A DNA stretch of 64,000 nt from CBDBDZ01 sp965204215 (GCA_965204215.1 CBDBDZ010000014.1:992001-1056000); one strand, 5' to 3'; shown: positions 27,007 to 35,993, counted from the first letter of the stretch. A program made the numbers and translations. Notes: generated by a model not told the origin, from the sequence alone.

Positions 27007-27252
27007 AACCCTAGATTCCGCAGTTGAACGCTAATTTCACTTCTAAGAGTTTGAATGTTATTGATAAACGCTTATTCTTCGATTCACTTCATAAGTGAAT
27101 TACAAACCGCTACCTGGCTTTACAGCCCTTTTCAGTTCACACTGCTGCGTTATGGCTTTTGGTAAGGGCTACAACCATTACCTGCAAGCCATGCCTTGCA
27201 TTATTTCCTGAAAATAACTGTAAATTCCAGGTTCAACTACGGAATCTAGGTT
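27007..27252 (+). repeat. Family C interspersed repeat, full-length copy
   Basis: About 246 bp bounded by AACCCTAGATTCCGCAGTTG and CAACTACGGAATCTAGGTT inverted ends. Internally nearly identical to 30084-30328. No transposase frame, so a MITE-like non-autonomous element is likely. Confidence 0.87.
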
Positions 27253-27304
27253 AAAAGAAAATAACGGTGAAAGTGCCGATGAACTTTCGTATCCTTAAAC
27301 CCAG

Positions 27305-27340
27305 ATAAAACAAACCCTCAATAAAAATATTGAGGGTTTG
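27305..27340 (-). terminator. Rho-independent terminator of the LPMO-chitinase gene
   Basis: On the minus strand CAAACCCTCAATA pairs with TATTGAGGGTTTG (13 bp, 4-base loop) and is followed by TTTTATC. It lies 55 bases beyond the stop at 27396. Confidence 0.82.
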
Positions 27341-27395
27341 TGCGAATTGAAAGACACTTGATAATCTGTGCCTTTGTGAATTTATTCAGTCATTA

Positions 27396-29861
27396 TTACT
27401 CAGCTGCTTCAATATAGCCATTGATAACGTCAACTTGCTCTGTAATGTTCAGGTTTTCAGTATTAGCACCTAAGGTCCAAACAAAGATACCACCAAAACC
27501 ATTCGCTCTTTGCCAGGCAGCGCGTGCTTCGTTTTCAACATGGGTTTGTACAAAGGTACCTGTATCAGGGTCCCATTGTTTGTTGAACGTAAGGCCAACC
27601 ACTATTTTAGAAGCATCGCCCACTTCTCTCGCATAATTGTTTAACGCTGTTTGATAATCAAAATCACGACCAGCGTCATAAATCATCGCATTGTAATAAT
27701 CAAATAGATGTTGTGAATCTTGCAAGATAGGTATTACTTCACCATGGTGCGATGAACGACCACTTGCATGAGTATATGAACAATTTTCAAATACATTGGC
27801 ATTACTACATGATACTGGGTCGGCACCGACGTGATATGTGGTTAGTGTTAGTACATAGGTTTCTCCAGCCATTAACTCGCGTAAACGAGTCACTAACTGA
27901 CGCAACGCTACGTTCTCTTCATCGCTGATACGTCCTACTTTTTCAAAATCAAAATCAATACCATCAAGTGTCACTGCACCCGCTCTTTGATACAAGCTGT
28001 AATTACAATCGCCTCTCCATGTTGTCGCCAAACATTCACCATCAATCGTTGATTCTGTTAAGTTTCTGCGGTATACAGGGAACTCTGTAGTTAGCAACTC
28101 AGCCAGACCTTGTGCAACCGCTTCACGCGTACTGGGGTTTAGCAACATGCCCCAAATGTCTTCATAAGTCGCACCACCGACTGAAAGAATAAATGTACTG
28201 TCTTCATTATCAAAGGCGTTATTTGTCCACACTTGATAATTAGTCGGCACCCAATAAGCATTATAAGTAGGAACATTAAGCATACCATCTGAACCTACAA
28301 CTTCACCCGATGTATTCCAACGTCCAAACGCTAGCATATAGGTATCGACATTCGATTGCTGTAACGCTTCACCTGCACCGTTGGGCAAGCCCCATGAGGT
28401 TAAATAAGCTATGTTACGATCAGCACTACCAATAACAGGTACTGGTGTGGGTTCAGGTGTAACAGGTACTGGTGCAGGCTCAGGTGTAACAGGTACTGGT
28501 GCAGGCTCAGGTGTAACAGGTACTGGTACAGGCTCAGGTGTAACAGGTACTGGTGCAGGCTCAGGTGTAACTGGTTCAGGCGTTGCATCACCGATGAGTC
28601 TTGTCCACGCGTCGCTGAAAACTAATCCAACACCAGGGGCGTAATGAGAGGATGCGCCATTGCACCAACCAGTGTAAGGCCAAGGCTTACAGCTATAAAT
28701 ACCTCCATCCTGGGCACTGACCACTGTGCCAGCAACATAACTGCCTAAACCATCAGGATAAACATAATCTACCGTTATGGATGGTGATGTAGGTGCCTCT
28801 TCTGGATCCGCTGGTGCCGTTTCTTCAGGTTCTGGTGATATTATTTCTTCAGGTTCTGGTGGTATGGTTTCTTCTGATGCTAGTTGATATATTACAATAC
28901 CATCGCTAGAGACGCCTGAACCATTGTCAACCGTCAATCTAAATTCATACATGGTATTTTCAGAGACCCCGGTTAAATTAACATTAGCGTATTCGCTAGT
29001 CGCATTATTAATCACAACCTGAGGACCTGATACCTGTTCCCAAAGAAAAGATATGCTAGTGCCTTCTGGGTTAGTAGGGTCATAAGAAGCACTACCCGTC
29101 AATACTACTTCACCAGCACCATTCAACTCACGAGGATGTGCTCCAGCTTGAGCAATTGGCTGAGTATCAACACTTTCTGACGTGTCTTCAAAATTGATAT
29201 CACTACAATTATAAAAACCTTCACCTGCTGGATCAATACGTTGCCAACGGGTAAAAAGTACTGCTTTACCTTGACGGTTTGCTGGTAACTCTACGTCCAT
29301 AATAAATACGTTACCATTCTCAGTTTGCGATGCATGTATATTTTCATGGTACTGTAATTCTTCAAGATCATCCCATGTCAATACGTCAGTATCAGGATTA
29401 TAACCTGCTTTAGAGACATAAATACGGAAATAATTAGGAAAATGAGGGGCAGTGGCTTTTAATTGCAATGTAATGATAGAGCCTGATCTGACTGCGGTGG
29501 ATTGCCAATGCGGGGAAGGCAAATCTGCTCCCGATTTATTAACATCGCCTGCTGAACACAGCAATCCATTAGGAACTCCTGCTTCAACTTCTGATTGAAT
29601 ATTATAGTTAGGGGCACTAATCAACTTGGCAAATTCATTCGCCTGGTAAAAAGGAAAAGAGCCCGACTCCAGGAAAAATGAGCGACAGGCTAAATTACTA
29701 ATACCGGTTCCATCAGGAGGCCAATTAAAGCCGCCTTGGTCTTTACAGATTGCTTGACGAGCTTTGGGAAAAATAACGTAGCCGTGTGAAAACACAGACG
29801 ATGAAAATAACCCTGTACAAAGGATTATAGCGAAATAAAAGGTTAATCTATTCTTGTTCAT
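27396..29861 (-). CDS. Secreted multimodular AA10 lytic polysaccharide monooxygenase - GH18 chitinase
   Basis: 821-residue exported chitin-degrading enzyme. The signal peptide ends at SVFS, leaving His26 at the mature N-terminus; with His118 (SPHWQS) it forms the copper histidine brace of an AA10 LPMO (to about residue 229). Next come a PKD/Ig-like domain (~235-330), a Glu/Pro linker (~332-362), a chitin-binding module with YSCKPWPYTGWCNGASSHYAPG (~365-425), a TPEPAPVPV repeat linker (~430-480) and a GH18 domain (~488-815) with the catalytic DGIDFDFE at about 630. The LPMO would cut crystalline chitin oxidatively and GH18 hydrolyse the released chains. Fusions of this kind are known in other bacteria. 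It is transcribed alone, with a terminator at 27305. Confidence 0.93.
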   Translation of the reverse strand: MNKNRLTFYFAIILCTGLFSSSVFSHGYVIFPKARQAICKDQGGFNWPPDGTGISNLACRSFFLESGSFPFYQANEFAKLISAPNYNIQSEVEAGVPNGLLCSAGDVNKSGADLPSPHWQSTAVRSGSIITLQLKATAPHFPNYFRIYVSKAGYNPDTDVLTWDDLEELQYHENIHASQTENGNVFIMDVELPANRQGKAVLFTRWQRIDPAGEGFYNCSDINFEDTSESVDTQPIAQAGAHPRELNGAGEVVLTGSASYDPTNPEGTSISFLWEQVSGPQVVINNATSEYANVNLTGVSENTMYEFRLTVDNGSGVSSDGIVIYQLASEETIPPEPEEIISPEPEETAPADPEEAPTSPSITVDYVYPDGLGSYVAGTVVSAQDGGIYSCKPWPYTGWCNGASSHYAPGVGLVFSDAWTRLIGDATPEPVTPEPAPVPVTPEPVPVPVTPEPAPVPVTPEPAPVPVTPEPTPVPVIGSADRNIAYLTSWGLPNGAGEALQQSNVDTYMLAFGRWNTSGEVVGSDGMLNVPTYNAYWVPTNYQVWTNNAFDNEDSTFILSVGGATYEDIWGMLLNPSTREAVAQGLAELLTTEFPVYRRNLTESTIDGECLATTWRGDCNYSLYQRAGAVTLDGIDFDFEKVGRISDEENVALRQLVTRLRELMAGETYVLTLTTYHVGADPVSCSNANVFENCSYTHASGRSSHHGEVIPILQDSQHLFDYYNAMIYDAGRDFDYQTALNNYAREVGDASKIVVGLTFNKQWDPDTGTFVQTHVENEARAAWQRANGFGGIFVWTLGANTENLNITEQVDVINGYIEAAE
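28436..28582 (-). repeat. 30-bp in-frame tandem repeat encoding the Pro-rich linker
   Basis: About five copies of a 30-base unit (ACAGGTACTGGTGCAGGCTC plus AGGTGTAAC) encode V-T-P-E-P-A-P-V-P-V units between the chitin-binding and GH18 domains. Copies are nearly identical, so the linker length is likely to vary between strains. Confidence 0.85.
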
Positions 29862-29944
29862 ATGGAATTTTAAAATAAAATAATATTAACCTTTAGCTGC
29901 AAGAAATAAGATTAGGGTTCAAAATAGTACAAAATATTTTAAAA

Positions 29945-30005
29945 ACCAAGATTATTGCATTAAGCAATGCTCGCGTGATACAGGATGCCTAATGCAGTGG
30001 TCTTG
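29945..30005 (+). repeat. Family E element, internally deleted
   Basis: H0 is a perfect ATTGC-ATTAA-GCAAT hairpin (29953-29967). CGCGTGATAC then joins directly to AGGATGCCTAATGCAGTGG. Relative to 26294-26442, the segment between the two AGGAT loops (H1 right arm to H4 left arm) is gone. The ends CCAAGATTATTGCATTA and TAATGCAGTGGTCTTG can pair. Confidence 0.7.
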
Positions 30006-30047
30006 TGCTATTCAAGTCAAACTGGACACTTTAGAGAAGGAATTTTC

Positions 30048-30383
30048 AACATCGACGAGCGATAGCTCGGTCACGAACCATTGAACCTAGATTCCGCAGT
30101 TGAACGCTAATTTCACTTCTAAGAGTTTGAATGTTATTGATAAACGCTTATTCTTCGATTCACTTCATAAGTGAATTACAAACCGCTACCTGGCTTTACA
30201 GCCCTTTTCAGTTCACACTGCTGCGTTATGGCTTTTGGTAAGGGCTACAACCATTACCTGCAAGCCATGCCTTGCATTATTTCCTGAAAATAACTGTAAA
30301 TTCCAGGTTCAACTACGGAATCTAGGTTGAAATACACAGGAGCGATATTTTGATATTTTGATATTTTATTGCCAGGCTAATAG
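30048..30383 (+). repeat. Family D repeat interrupted by a family C repeat
   Basis: The left part (30048-30083) matches 59164-59200 through GCGATAGCTCGG and CGAACCATTG. The right part (30329-30383) continues GAAATAC..CAGGAGCGATATTTT..TTATTGCCAGGCTAATA as at 59255-59288. The C element lies between them. The right part has an extra tandem GATATTTT. Confidence 0.75.
30084..30328 (+). repeat. Family C interspersed repeat, copy nested inside a D repeat
   Basis: About 245 bp with inverted ends AACCTAGATTCCGCAGTTG/CAACTACGGAATCTAGGTT; almost identical to 27007-27252. Its position inside D is direct evidence of past movement. Confidence 0.87.
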
Positions 30384-30480
30384 CTATGTGCTGCTACCCA
30401 AAGGGCGCTATGCTTCCCTTATAAGGTCATATAAAATTTGAATAGTACAGTGTAATATCTCCTCTTAAATTTTTAAGTGA

Positions 30481-30618
30481 GAATTTGGCATAATTACTGT
30501 GCTTGTCAATACAGCGTTAAATTTTCGCTCAAAATGCTCATTTACTGCCAGTAAACTCCGCTTTTTCGTTCAAATTTGTCTTGTCTTGACATCGCTCGTG
30601 ACATTATGTAAAACTCTC
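30481..30618 (+). repeat. Family A interspersed repeat, full length
   Basis: About 138 bp from GAGAATTTGGCATAATTACT to GACATTATGTAAAACTCTC, with inverted ends. The right end abuts the stop codon of the acyl-CoA dehydrogenase gene (minus strand). Confidence 0.83.
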
Positions 30619-31835
30619 TAAGTAAGGGTATATTGATTAATTGTAGTTTTACCTAATTGGTTCATATGTACTTCGTCAGGACCATCGGCTATGCGAACCA
30701 TTCTGGCGTAGGCAAAGTAAGAGGGAAGAGGGGTGTCTTGGCACACGCCCATTCCGCCATGAGCTTGAATGGCTCTGTCTACAACATTTTGACACATTTG
30801 TGGGGCGACAATTTTAATCATTGCAATTAGGTCTTTAGCTACTTTATTGCCGTATTTGTCGAGTTGATCAGCGGCCGATAGCGTTAATAGTCTCGCTTGT
30901 TCAATTTCACAACGCGAGCGAGCTATATTTTCGCGGATGCTGCCTTGCTCGCCAATACTTCGACCGAAGGCAACGCGAGAATTGACTCGGTCGCACATGA
31001 TTTCAAGGCTGCGTTGCGCTGCGCCAATTAAACGCATACAGTGGTGAATTCTACCAGGTCCTAAGCGACCCTGTGCAATCTCAAAACCCTTGCCTTCACC
31101 AACTAAAATATTACTGGCAGGAACGCGAACATTGTTCAGAGCAATTTCAGCATGGCCTTCAGGTGAATCTAGTGAACCGAAAACTTGTAGGGGGCGAACC
31201 AGTTCGACACCCGTTGCGCTTTTGGGTACCAAAATCATTGATTGCTGGATATGTCTTGAGGCTTCGGGGTCGGTTTTTCCCATTAGAATAAACAATTCAC
31301 AGTTGGGGTGATAAGCGCCCGATGACCACCATTTGCGCCCATTAATGACATATTCGTTGCCTTCCAATCGAATGGAACAAGAAACATTGGTTGCATCAGA
31401 GCAGGCATTTTGAGGTTCTGTCATTAAAAAGGCCGAGCGTATTTCCCCAGCTAACAATGGTATCAACCATTGTTCTTGCTGTTCTTTAGTGCCGTAGCGA
31501 GCCAATACCTCCATATTACCTGTGTCGGGTGCGCTGCAATTAAATACTTCGGATGCCATTTTAGAACGTCCCATAATTTCTGCCATTGGTGCGTATTCCA
31601 AATTGGTTAAGCCTGCGCCTAATTCGCCGTAATCTTTAGGAAGAAATAAATTCCATAAACCGGCACTGCGCGCCTTGACTTTTAAATCTTCAAACATGGG
31701 GGGTAATTGCCACAGGTTGGCAGGATCTTCAATAAAGTCTTGTATATCTTTTTCAATGGGATAGATATAGTTATCCATAAACATATTCAAGTTGTCTAGT
31801 AATTGTTTAACTTTATCGCTGTGTTCAAAATTCAT
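30618..31835 (-). CDS. Acyl-CoA dehydrogenase family protein
   Basis: FAD-dependent acyl-CoA dehydrogenase, 405 residues from ATG 31835. An upstream in-frame extension to 31928 is rejected because it lies inside the hydrolase gene. The flavin-binding FLMTEPQNACSDATN and INGRKWWSSGAYHP segments, GPGRIHHCMRLIGAAQR and the C-terminal QAHGGMGVCQDTPL..RIADGPDEVH are those of the ACAD10/11-like branch. It would start beta-oxidation of an unidentified acyl-CoA. The start codon is the ATG in AACCCAGATTATG, which matches the end of repeat B. It is last in an operon with the methyltransferase, metY and hydrolase genes. Confidence 0.9.
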   Translation of the reverse strand: MNFEHSDKVKQLLDNLNMFMDNYIYPIEKDIQDFIEDPANLWQLPPMFEDLKVKARSAGLWNLFLPKDYGELGAGLTNLEYAPMAEIMGRSKMASEVFNCSAPDTGNMEVLARYGTKEQQEQWLIPLLAGEIRSAFLMTEPQNACSDATNVSCSIRLEGNEYVINGRKWWSSGAYHPNCELFILMGKTDPEASRHIQQSMILVPKSATGVELVRPLQVFGSLDSPEGHAEIALNNVRVPASNILVGEGKGFEIAQGRLGPGRIHHCMRLIGAAQRSLEIMCDRVNSRVAFGRSIGEQGSIRENIARSRCEIEQARLLTLSAADQLDKYGNKVAKDLIAMIKIVAPQMCQNVVDRAIQAHGGMGVCQDTPLPSYFAYARMVRIADGPDEVHMNQLGKTTINQYTLT

Positions 31836-31843
31836 AATCTGGG

Positions 31844-32638
31844 TTAAATGGAAGTAGAATTCGCAAAATGTTGCGCGAGTATGGAACGAACTTCGTTGGG
31901 CTTTTCTGCGAGCAGTGAATGGCCGCATTGTTGAATGCCGATAAAATTAGCGTGAGTATAAGCATCAGCCATTTTGTTGGCTAATTTTGCAGGGGCCATT
32001 TTGTCGTCTAAGCCGCTTAATACCAAAGTAGGGATATTGATAGCATTAAGCGCTTGCTCACCGCCGCCGTAGTTATTACAGGCATTCAGATCGTGAAAGA
32101 CCAGAGAATTGCCAGCATTTTCCATCATGCTGATTTGCATGCCCGGTGACCAAAAACCAGGGTTGGGCTCGCCACCAATTTTGGAATAGTTGCTAAACTG
32201 GGTCATCATGCTGTAGGCTTTATGTGGTTCGTTTTTAGCTGCATTTAACAGCGTGTCATTCACATTCATGGGATAGCTAAATCCAAGCAGTGCAATACTT
32301 TTTAGCGGTATCGTATGCTGATAGGTCGCTGCTGTTTCAAGGGCAATTAACGCACCCATACTATGCCCAATTAAATGGACTTCAGAACCTTCTAATTGAG
32401 TGATTAATTGGTTGAGCCAACCTGCCATATTTTCAATGCTGGTTAGCGGCTCACCACCTGATAAACCGTGAGCAGGTAAGTCAATCGCTGCTACATTATA
32501 ACCATGGTGTGCAAAGTAGCGGCTTTGCAGTAACCACACGCTGTGCTCCATTGTGGCACCGTGAACAAATATCAAAGTGGGCTGTTTATATGAATGTGTT
32601 TTATTGGCAGTGTAAGTGTAGCAATCACCAATACTCAT
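31844..32638 (-). CDS. Alpha/beta-fold hydrolase
   Basis: 264 residues. Oxyanion segment FVHGATMEHSVW, nucleophile elbow GHSMG (Ser ~99), catalytic Asp in LSGLDDKMAP and His in QCGHSLL complete the triad. No signal peptide, so cytoplasmic. The family includes esterases, thioesterases and lactonases; the specific substrate is unknown. ATG 32638 follows the metY stop TAA with no gap, so translation is probably coupled. The acyl-CoA dehydrogenase starts 8 bases after its end. Confidence 0.87.
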   Translation of the reverse strand: MSIGDCYTYTANKTHSYKQPTLIFVHGATMEHSVWLLQSRYFAHHGYNVAAIDLPAHGLSGGEPLTSIENMAGWLNQLITQLEGSEVHLIGHSMGALIALETAATYQHTIPLKSIALLGFSYPMNVNDTLLNAAKNEPHKAYSMMTQFSNYSKIGGEPNPGFWSPGMQISMMENAGNSLVFHDLNACNNYGGGEQALNAINIPTLVLSGLDDKMAPAKLANKMADAYTHANFIGIQQCGHSLLAEKPNEVRSILAQHFANSTSI

Positions 32639-33961
32639 TTACTTTGCCTCCGTTGCTTTTTTGGCTTTGTATAAGCCTTTATTTAAATCATCGAGTAAGT
32701 CGTCCACGTTTTCCAAACCAATAGACAGTCGAATGGTACCTTCAAAAACACCACTGGCTTCAAGATCTTTTTTCGACATTCTAAAATGCGTAGTGCTTGC
32801 GGGGTGAATAACGAGTGATTTAGCGTCCCCCACATTGGCAAGATGTGAAAAAATTTGCAAAGCTTCCACAAAGGCTTTTCCTGCTTCTCGCCCACCATTG
32901 ACATTGAAGCTAAACACTGCCCCTGCACCTTTGGGCAATAACTGTTGAGCTAATTTATAATCAGGGTGTTCGGGTAATTCAGGGTAACTGATATTACTGA
33001 CGTTATTTTGCTGGGTTAAAAACTCTACCACTTTTCGGGTATTGGCAATATGCTTTTCCATACGCATACCAAGCGTTTCGATACCTTGCAGAATTTGAAA
33101 AGCGTTCATTGGAGCCATACATGCGCCGAAGTCTCTTAACCCCTCGCGTCTGGCCCTGAGCAGAAATGCTGCTTGATTAGATTCTTCGTCAAAACGCATA
33201 TCGTGAAAGCCTGAATAAGCTTCGGTTAAGGTTTCAAATTTTTCTGATTGACGCCAATTGAAGCGGCCGTGGTCAACCAAAAGTCCGCCAATGACAGTGC
33301 CGTGACCACTTAAAAATTTGGTGGCAGAATGCATGACAATATCTGCTCCATGGTGGAAAGGTTTAAACAGATAGGGCGTAGTAAAAGTTGAGTCAATCAT
33401 CAAGGGAATATGATGCTCGTGCGCCAGCTCGGCAACTAAGGGTACATTGAGCAGTGCGTTGGCAGGGTTACCAATAACTTCCCCAAAAATCAGTCTGGTG
33501 TTCGGCTTGATAGCTGCGCGAATAGCGTCAATATCGCCTGGGTCGACAAAAGTGGTCTCAATGCCAAATCGAGGCATGGTGTACTGCAATAAGTTGTGTG
33601 AACCGCCATAGATAGCATTGGATGCTACAATATGGGAACCGGTGCTCATTAAAGTGGCAAAAGCCAGGTGCGAAGCTGCTTGCCCACTGGCAGTAGCCAC
33701 AGCGCCAACGCCGTCTTCAAGGGCTGCGATGCGCTCTTCTAATACGGCATTGGTTGGGTTTGATAAACGCGAATAAGCATGCCCTGGTCGCTCCATATTA
33801 AACAGTGAGGCCGCTTGCTCGCTATCGGGGAATACATAGCTACTGGTTTGATAAATGGGAACTGCGCGAGCACCGTGGACGGGGTCAGGCTGTTGCCCGG
33901 CGTGTAAAGCAAGAGTGTCAAACCCACTGCTAACGGGTTGGGCTTTGGGCTGTTGAGGCAT
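32639..33961 (-). CDS. metY: O-acetylhomoserine aminocarboxypropyltransferase (sulfhydrylase)
   Basis: PLP enzyme of the Cys/Met metabolism family, 440 residues, making homocysteine directly from O-acetylhomoserine and sulfide in methionine synthesis. FDTLALHAGQQPDP and the PIYQTSSYVF region are typical of MetY; the PLP lysine is in HSATKFLSGHGTVIGG, and the C-terminal NVGDAKSLVIHPASTTH motif is diagnostic. Length over 420 residues separates it from MetB/MetZ. It is second in the operon, 12 bases after the methyltransferase gene. Confidence 0.95.
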   Translation of the reverse strand: MPQQPKAQPVSSGFDTLALHAGQQPDPVHGARAVPIYQTSSYVFPDSEQAASLFNMERPGHAYSRLSNPTNAVLEERIAALEDGVGAVATASGQAASHLAFATLMSTGSHIVASNAIYGGSHNLLQYTMPRFGIETTFVDPGDIDAIRAAIKPNTRLIFGEVIGNPANALLNVPLVAELAHEHHIPLMIDSTFTTPYLFKPFHHGADIVMHSATKFLSGHGTVIGGLLVDHGRFNWRQSEKFETLTEAYSGFHDMRFDEESNQAAFLLRARREGLRDFGACMAPMNAFQILQGIETLGMRMEKHIANTRKVVEFLTQQNNVSNISYPELPEHPDYKLAQQLLPKGAGAVFSFNVNGGREAGKAFVEALQIFSHLANVGDAKSLVIHPASTTHFRMSKKDLEASGVFEGTIRLSIGLENVDDLLDDLNKGLYKAKKATEAK

Positions 33962-33973
33962 AGTTTTTATGAA

Positions 33974-34606
33974 CTAGGGCTTTTGGTATATCCAATAAGA
34001 AGATGTATCTGACTGGTGATAATGTCGCTCATGCTCGACATGAATTAATTTGATGATGCCATCATCGCACCACTGGTTACTATATTGTAAATAATTGGTA
34101 GCAGCATTATACTGAGTGCGAGTTGATATAACAATATAACCACCAGTATGACATACCTTTAGCAGGCTTAACAATGCATCGGGTCGAATGTGCCCCAAAG
34201 TAAACACACCGCAACAGATAATACAACTGTAATAGTCAGGGGGGTAGCTGTCGATAACTTTATTGACGTCTACTTCGCTTTGAATATGATGATAGCTGTT
34301 AGTTTGTGAAGCTACAGAAACCATTTCTGCGGACAGGTCAAAACCGTCAATATGCTGAAAACCCTCTTGTTTAAACAACTTACCTAATAGACCTGTACCG
34401 CATCCAGCGTCCAGTATTGGGCTGCTTTTATCCAAATCCAGCGTCTGGGCTAAGTCCAGTAGTATTTGTGGACCTATATAATTTTCATTATTGACATCGG
34501 TATTGTATTCACTCGCCCAGTCATCGTAATATTGTTGCAGCTTATTAATAGAAAAATCGAATTGAGTCGCCTCATCAAGATGTTTTTTGCTTTGGTTATC
34601 GTTCAT
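33974..34606 (-). CDS. Class I SAM-dependent methyltransferase
   Basis: 210 residues. SAM-binding motif I is ILDAGCGTGLLGKLF, motif II region DGFDLSAEMV, and a motif-III-like YYSCIICCGVFTLGHI follows. The N-terminal DFSINKLQQYYDDWASEYN resembles Williams-Beuren-type (WBSCR27-like) methyltransferases. The substrate is unknown. It heads a four-gene operon with metY, which links it loosely to methionine/SAM metabolism. Confidence 0.83.
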   Translation of the reverse strand: MNDNQSKKHLDEATQFDFSINKLQQYYDDWASEYNTDVNNENYIGPQILLDLAQTLDLDKSSPILDAGCGTGLLGKLFKQEGFQHIDGFDLSAEMVSVASQTNSYHHIQSEVDVNKVIDSYPPDYYSCIICCGVFTLGHIRPDALLSLLKVCHTGGYIVISTRTQYNAATNYLQYSNQWCDDGIIKLIHVEHERHYHQSDTSSYWIYQKP

Positions 34607-34647
34607 GAGAAGTCTTTAGTATGAATTGATAATGGATAGTATAGAAT

Positions 34648-34765
34648 GAGAACCTTGCACAATGTCATGAGCGATGAAAATACAAGGCAAAAATATGCGA
34701 AAAAGAAGAGTTTAAGCATATTTTTAACCCAGTAGTTTCGAGCGCAGTAATTGTGCAAAACTCTC
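34648..34765 (-). repeat. Family A interspersed repeat, degenerate and inverted
   Basis: Right end GCGCAGTAATTGTGCAAAACTCTC and left end GAGAACCTTGCACAATGTCATGAGCGATG are the inverted family A termini; the centre has diverged. It separates the divergent methyltransferase and thiolase genes. The 60-codon frame here is not a gene. Confidence 0.7.
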
Positions 34766-34802
34766 AGAATACTAAACGTTAACATTTATTTAAAAATTAC
34801 CT

Positions 34803-35993
34803 ATGAGCAATACTGAACCAAATACTGTTGTTATTGTTGCTGCCAAACGCACTCCTATAGGGAGTATGCAAGGTGCTTTTGCTGAAATGCCAGCCACTGG
34901 ACTAGGCTCTTTGGCAATTAAAGCTACACTTGAACAGGCAAATATTGATAGCGCAATGATTGATGAAGTTTACTTTGGCAATGTGGTGTCAGCGGGATTA
35001 AAACAGTCACCGGCAAGGCAAGCTTCTCTGGGTGCTGGTGTGCCTGAATCAGTGCCAACCACCACTATCAATAAGGTGTGCGGTTCAGGGATGAAAGCGA
35101 CGATGATAGCTAGAGATCAAATTGTCGCAGGCAATGCCAATATCATTTTGGCAGGAGGTATGGAAAGTATGAGTGGTGCGCCTTATTTACTGGATAAGGT
35201 GCGAGCAGGTATGAGAATAGGGCATGGGGACATTAAAGACAGTTTGTTTCTGGATGGGTTAGAAGATGCCGAAACAGGTGCGTTAATGGGAACTTTTGGA
35301 CAATCCACAGCTGATAGTTGTCATTTAAGCCGCAAGGATATGGACGCTTACGCCATTAATTCGTTAAGCCGAGCCAATGATGCAATAGAGGCGGGTTACT
35401 TTCAGCAAGAAATTACTCCAGTAACTTGTGTTACTCGAAAGGGAGATGTCGTAGTCACTAATGATGAACAGCCTTTAAAAGCTGACCCCAACAAAATTCC
35501 CAACTTGCGCCCAGCGTTTAAAAAAGACGGTACAGTAACAGCCGCTAATTCCAGTTCCATATCTGATGGTGCTGCAGCTTTATTACTAATGAATGCAGCG
35601 ACCGCAGCACAACAATGTTGTGAACCAATGGCAAAAATTGTTGCCCAAACCAGTCATGCAAGAGCGCCAAAAGACTTTTGTTTAGCGCCTATAGGTGCTA
35701 TACAAAAAGTGCTTGACAAGTCGGGTTGGAGTCTTGATGAAGTTGATTTGTTTGAAATTAATGAAGCTTTTGCAGCCGTGTCTATGGCAGCAATTAATGA
35801 ATTTAAACTTGATTATAACAAGGTCAATATCCATGGTGGTGCTTGTGCTTTGGGACATCCATTAGGGGCCTCAGGGGCGAGGATACTGGTTACACTTATC
35901 TATGCTCTCAAACGCTTGGGTAAAACCAAAGGTATTGCGTCATTGTGCATTGGCGGAGGAGAGGCCACTGCCATGGCTATTGAAGTGGTGTAA
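34803..35993 (+). CDS. Acetyl-CoA C-acetyltransferase (thiolase)
   Basis: 396-residue biosynthetic-type thiolase condensing or cleaving acetoacetyl-CoA. The nucleophilic Cys is in NKVCGSGMKA (~91), followed by AGGMESMSGAPYLL, the FEINEAFAAVS motif, NIHGGACALGHPLGASGAR (His and general-base Cys region) and the closing CIGGGEATAMAIE. Sequence is of the AtoB/PhaA type; no phaB or phaC is adjacent, so a role in ketone body or fatty-acid metabolism is as likely as PHB synthesis. ATG 34803 follows AAATTACCT without a strong ribosome-binding site. Monocistronic. Confidence 0.94.
   Translation: MSNTEPNTVVIVAAKRTPIGSMQGAFAEMPATGLGSLAIKATLEQANIDSAMIDEVYFGNVVSAGLKQSPARQASLGAGVPESVPTTTINKVCGSGMKATMIARDQIVAGNANIILAGGMESMSGAPYLLDKVRAGMRIGHGDIKDSLFLDGLEDAETGALMGTFGQSTADSCHLSRKDMDAYAINSLSRANDAIEAGYFQQEITPVTCVTRKGDVVVTNDEQPLKADPNKIPNLRPAFKKDGTVTAANSSSISDGAAALLLMNAATAAQQCCEPMAKIVAQTSHARAPKDFCLAPIGAIQKVLDKSGWSLDEVDLFEINEAFAAVSMAAINEFKLDYNKVNIHGGACALGHPLGASGARILVTLIYALKRLGKTKGIASLCIGGGEATAMAIEVV

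Larger units (their letters stand above)
26704..27395. other. Gene-free stretch filled by repeats B and C and a terminator
   Basis: Contains a full family B repeat (26784-26961), a full family C repeat (27007-27252) and the hairpin terminator of the chitinase gene (27305-27340). The short frame at 26763-26963 lies inside the B repeat and is not a gene. Nothing else is recognised. Confidence 0.7.
29862..30480. other. Gene-free mosaic of nested repeats between the chitinase and acyl-CoA dehydrogenase genes
   Basis: Holds, in order, the chitinase leader, a deleted family E copy (29945-30005), the left half of a D repeat (30048-30080), an inserted C repeat (30084-30328), the right half of D (30329-30383) and about 95 bases without recognised features. 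An A repeat follows at 30481. No coding frame of note is present. Confidence 0.7.

Noticed and set aside
28409..28644. 30-bp direct repeats and open frames on both strands, superficially CRISPR- or collagen-like
   Set aside because: The units are contiguous without spacers and in frame with the LPMO-chitinase, where they encode a Pro-rich linker; the other frames are shadows.
31836..31928. N-terminal extension of the acyl-CoA dehydrogenase
   Set aside because: It runs into the hydrolase gene; ATG 31835 fits family length and spacing.
34603..34785. 60-codon hydrophobic open frame
   Set aside because: Composed of the degenerate family A repeat between divergent genes; no ribosome-binding site.
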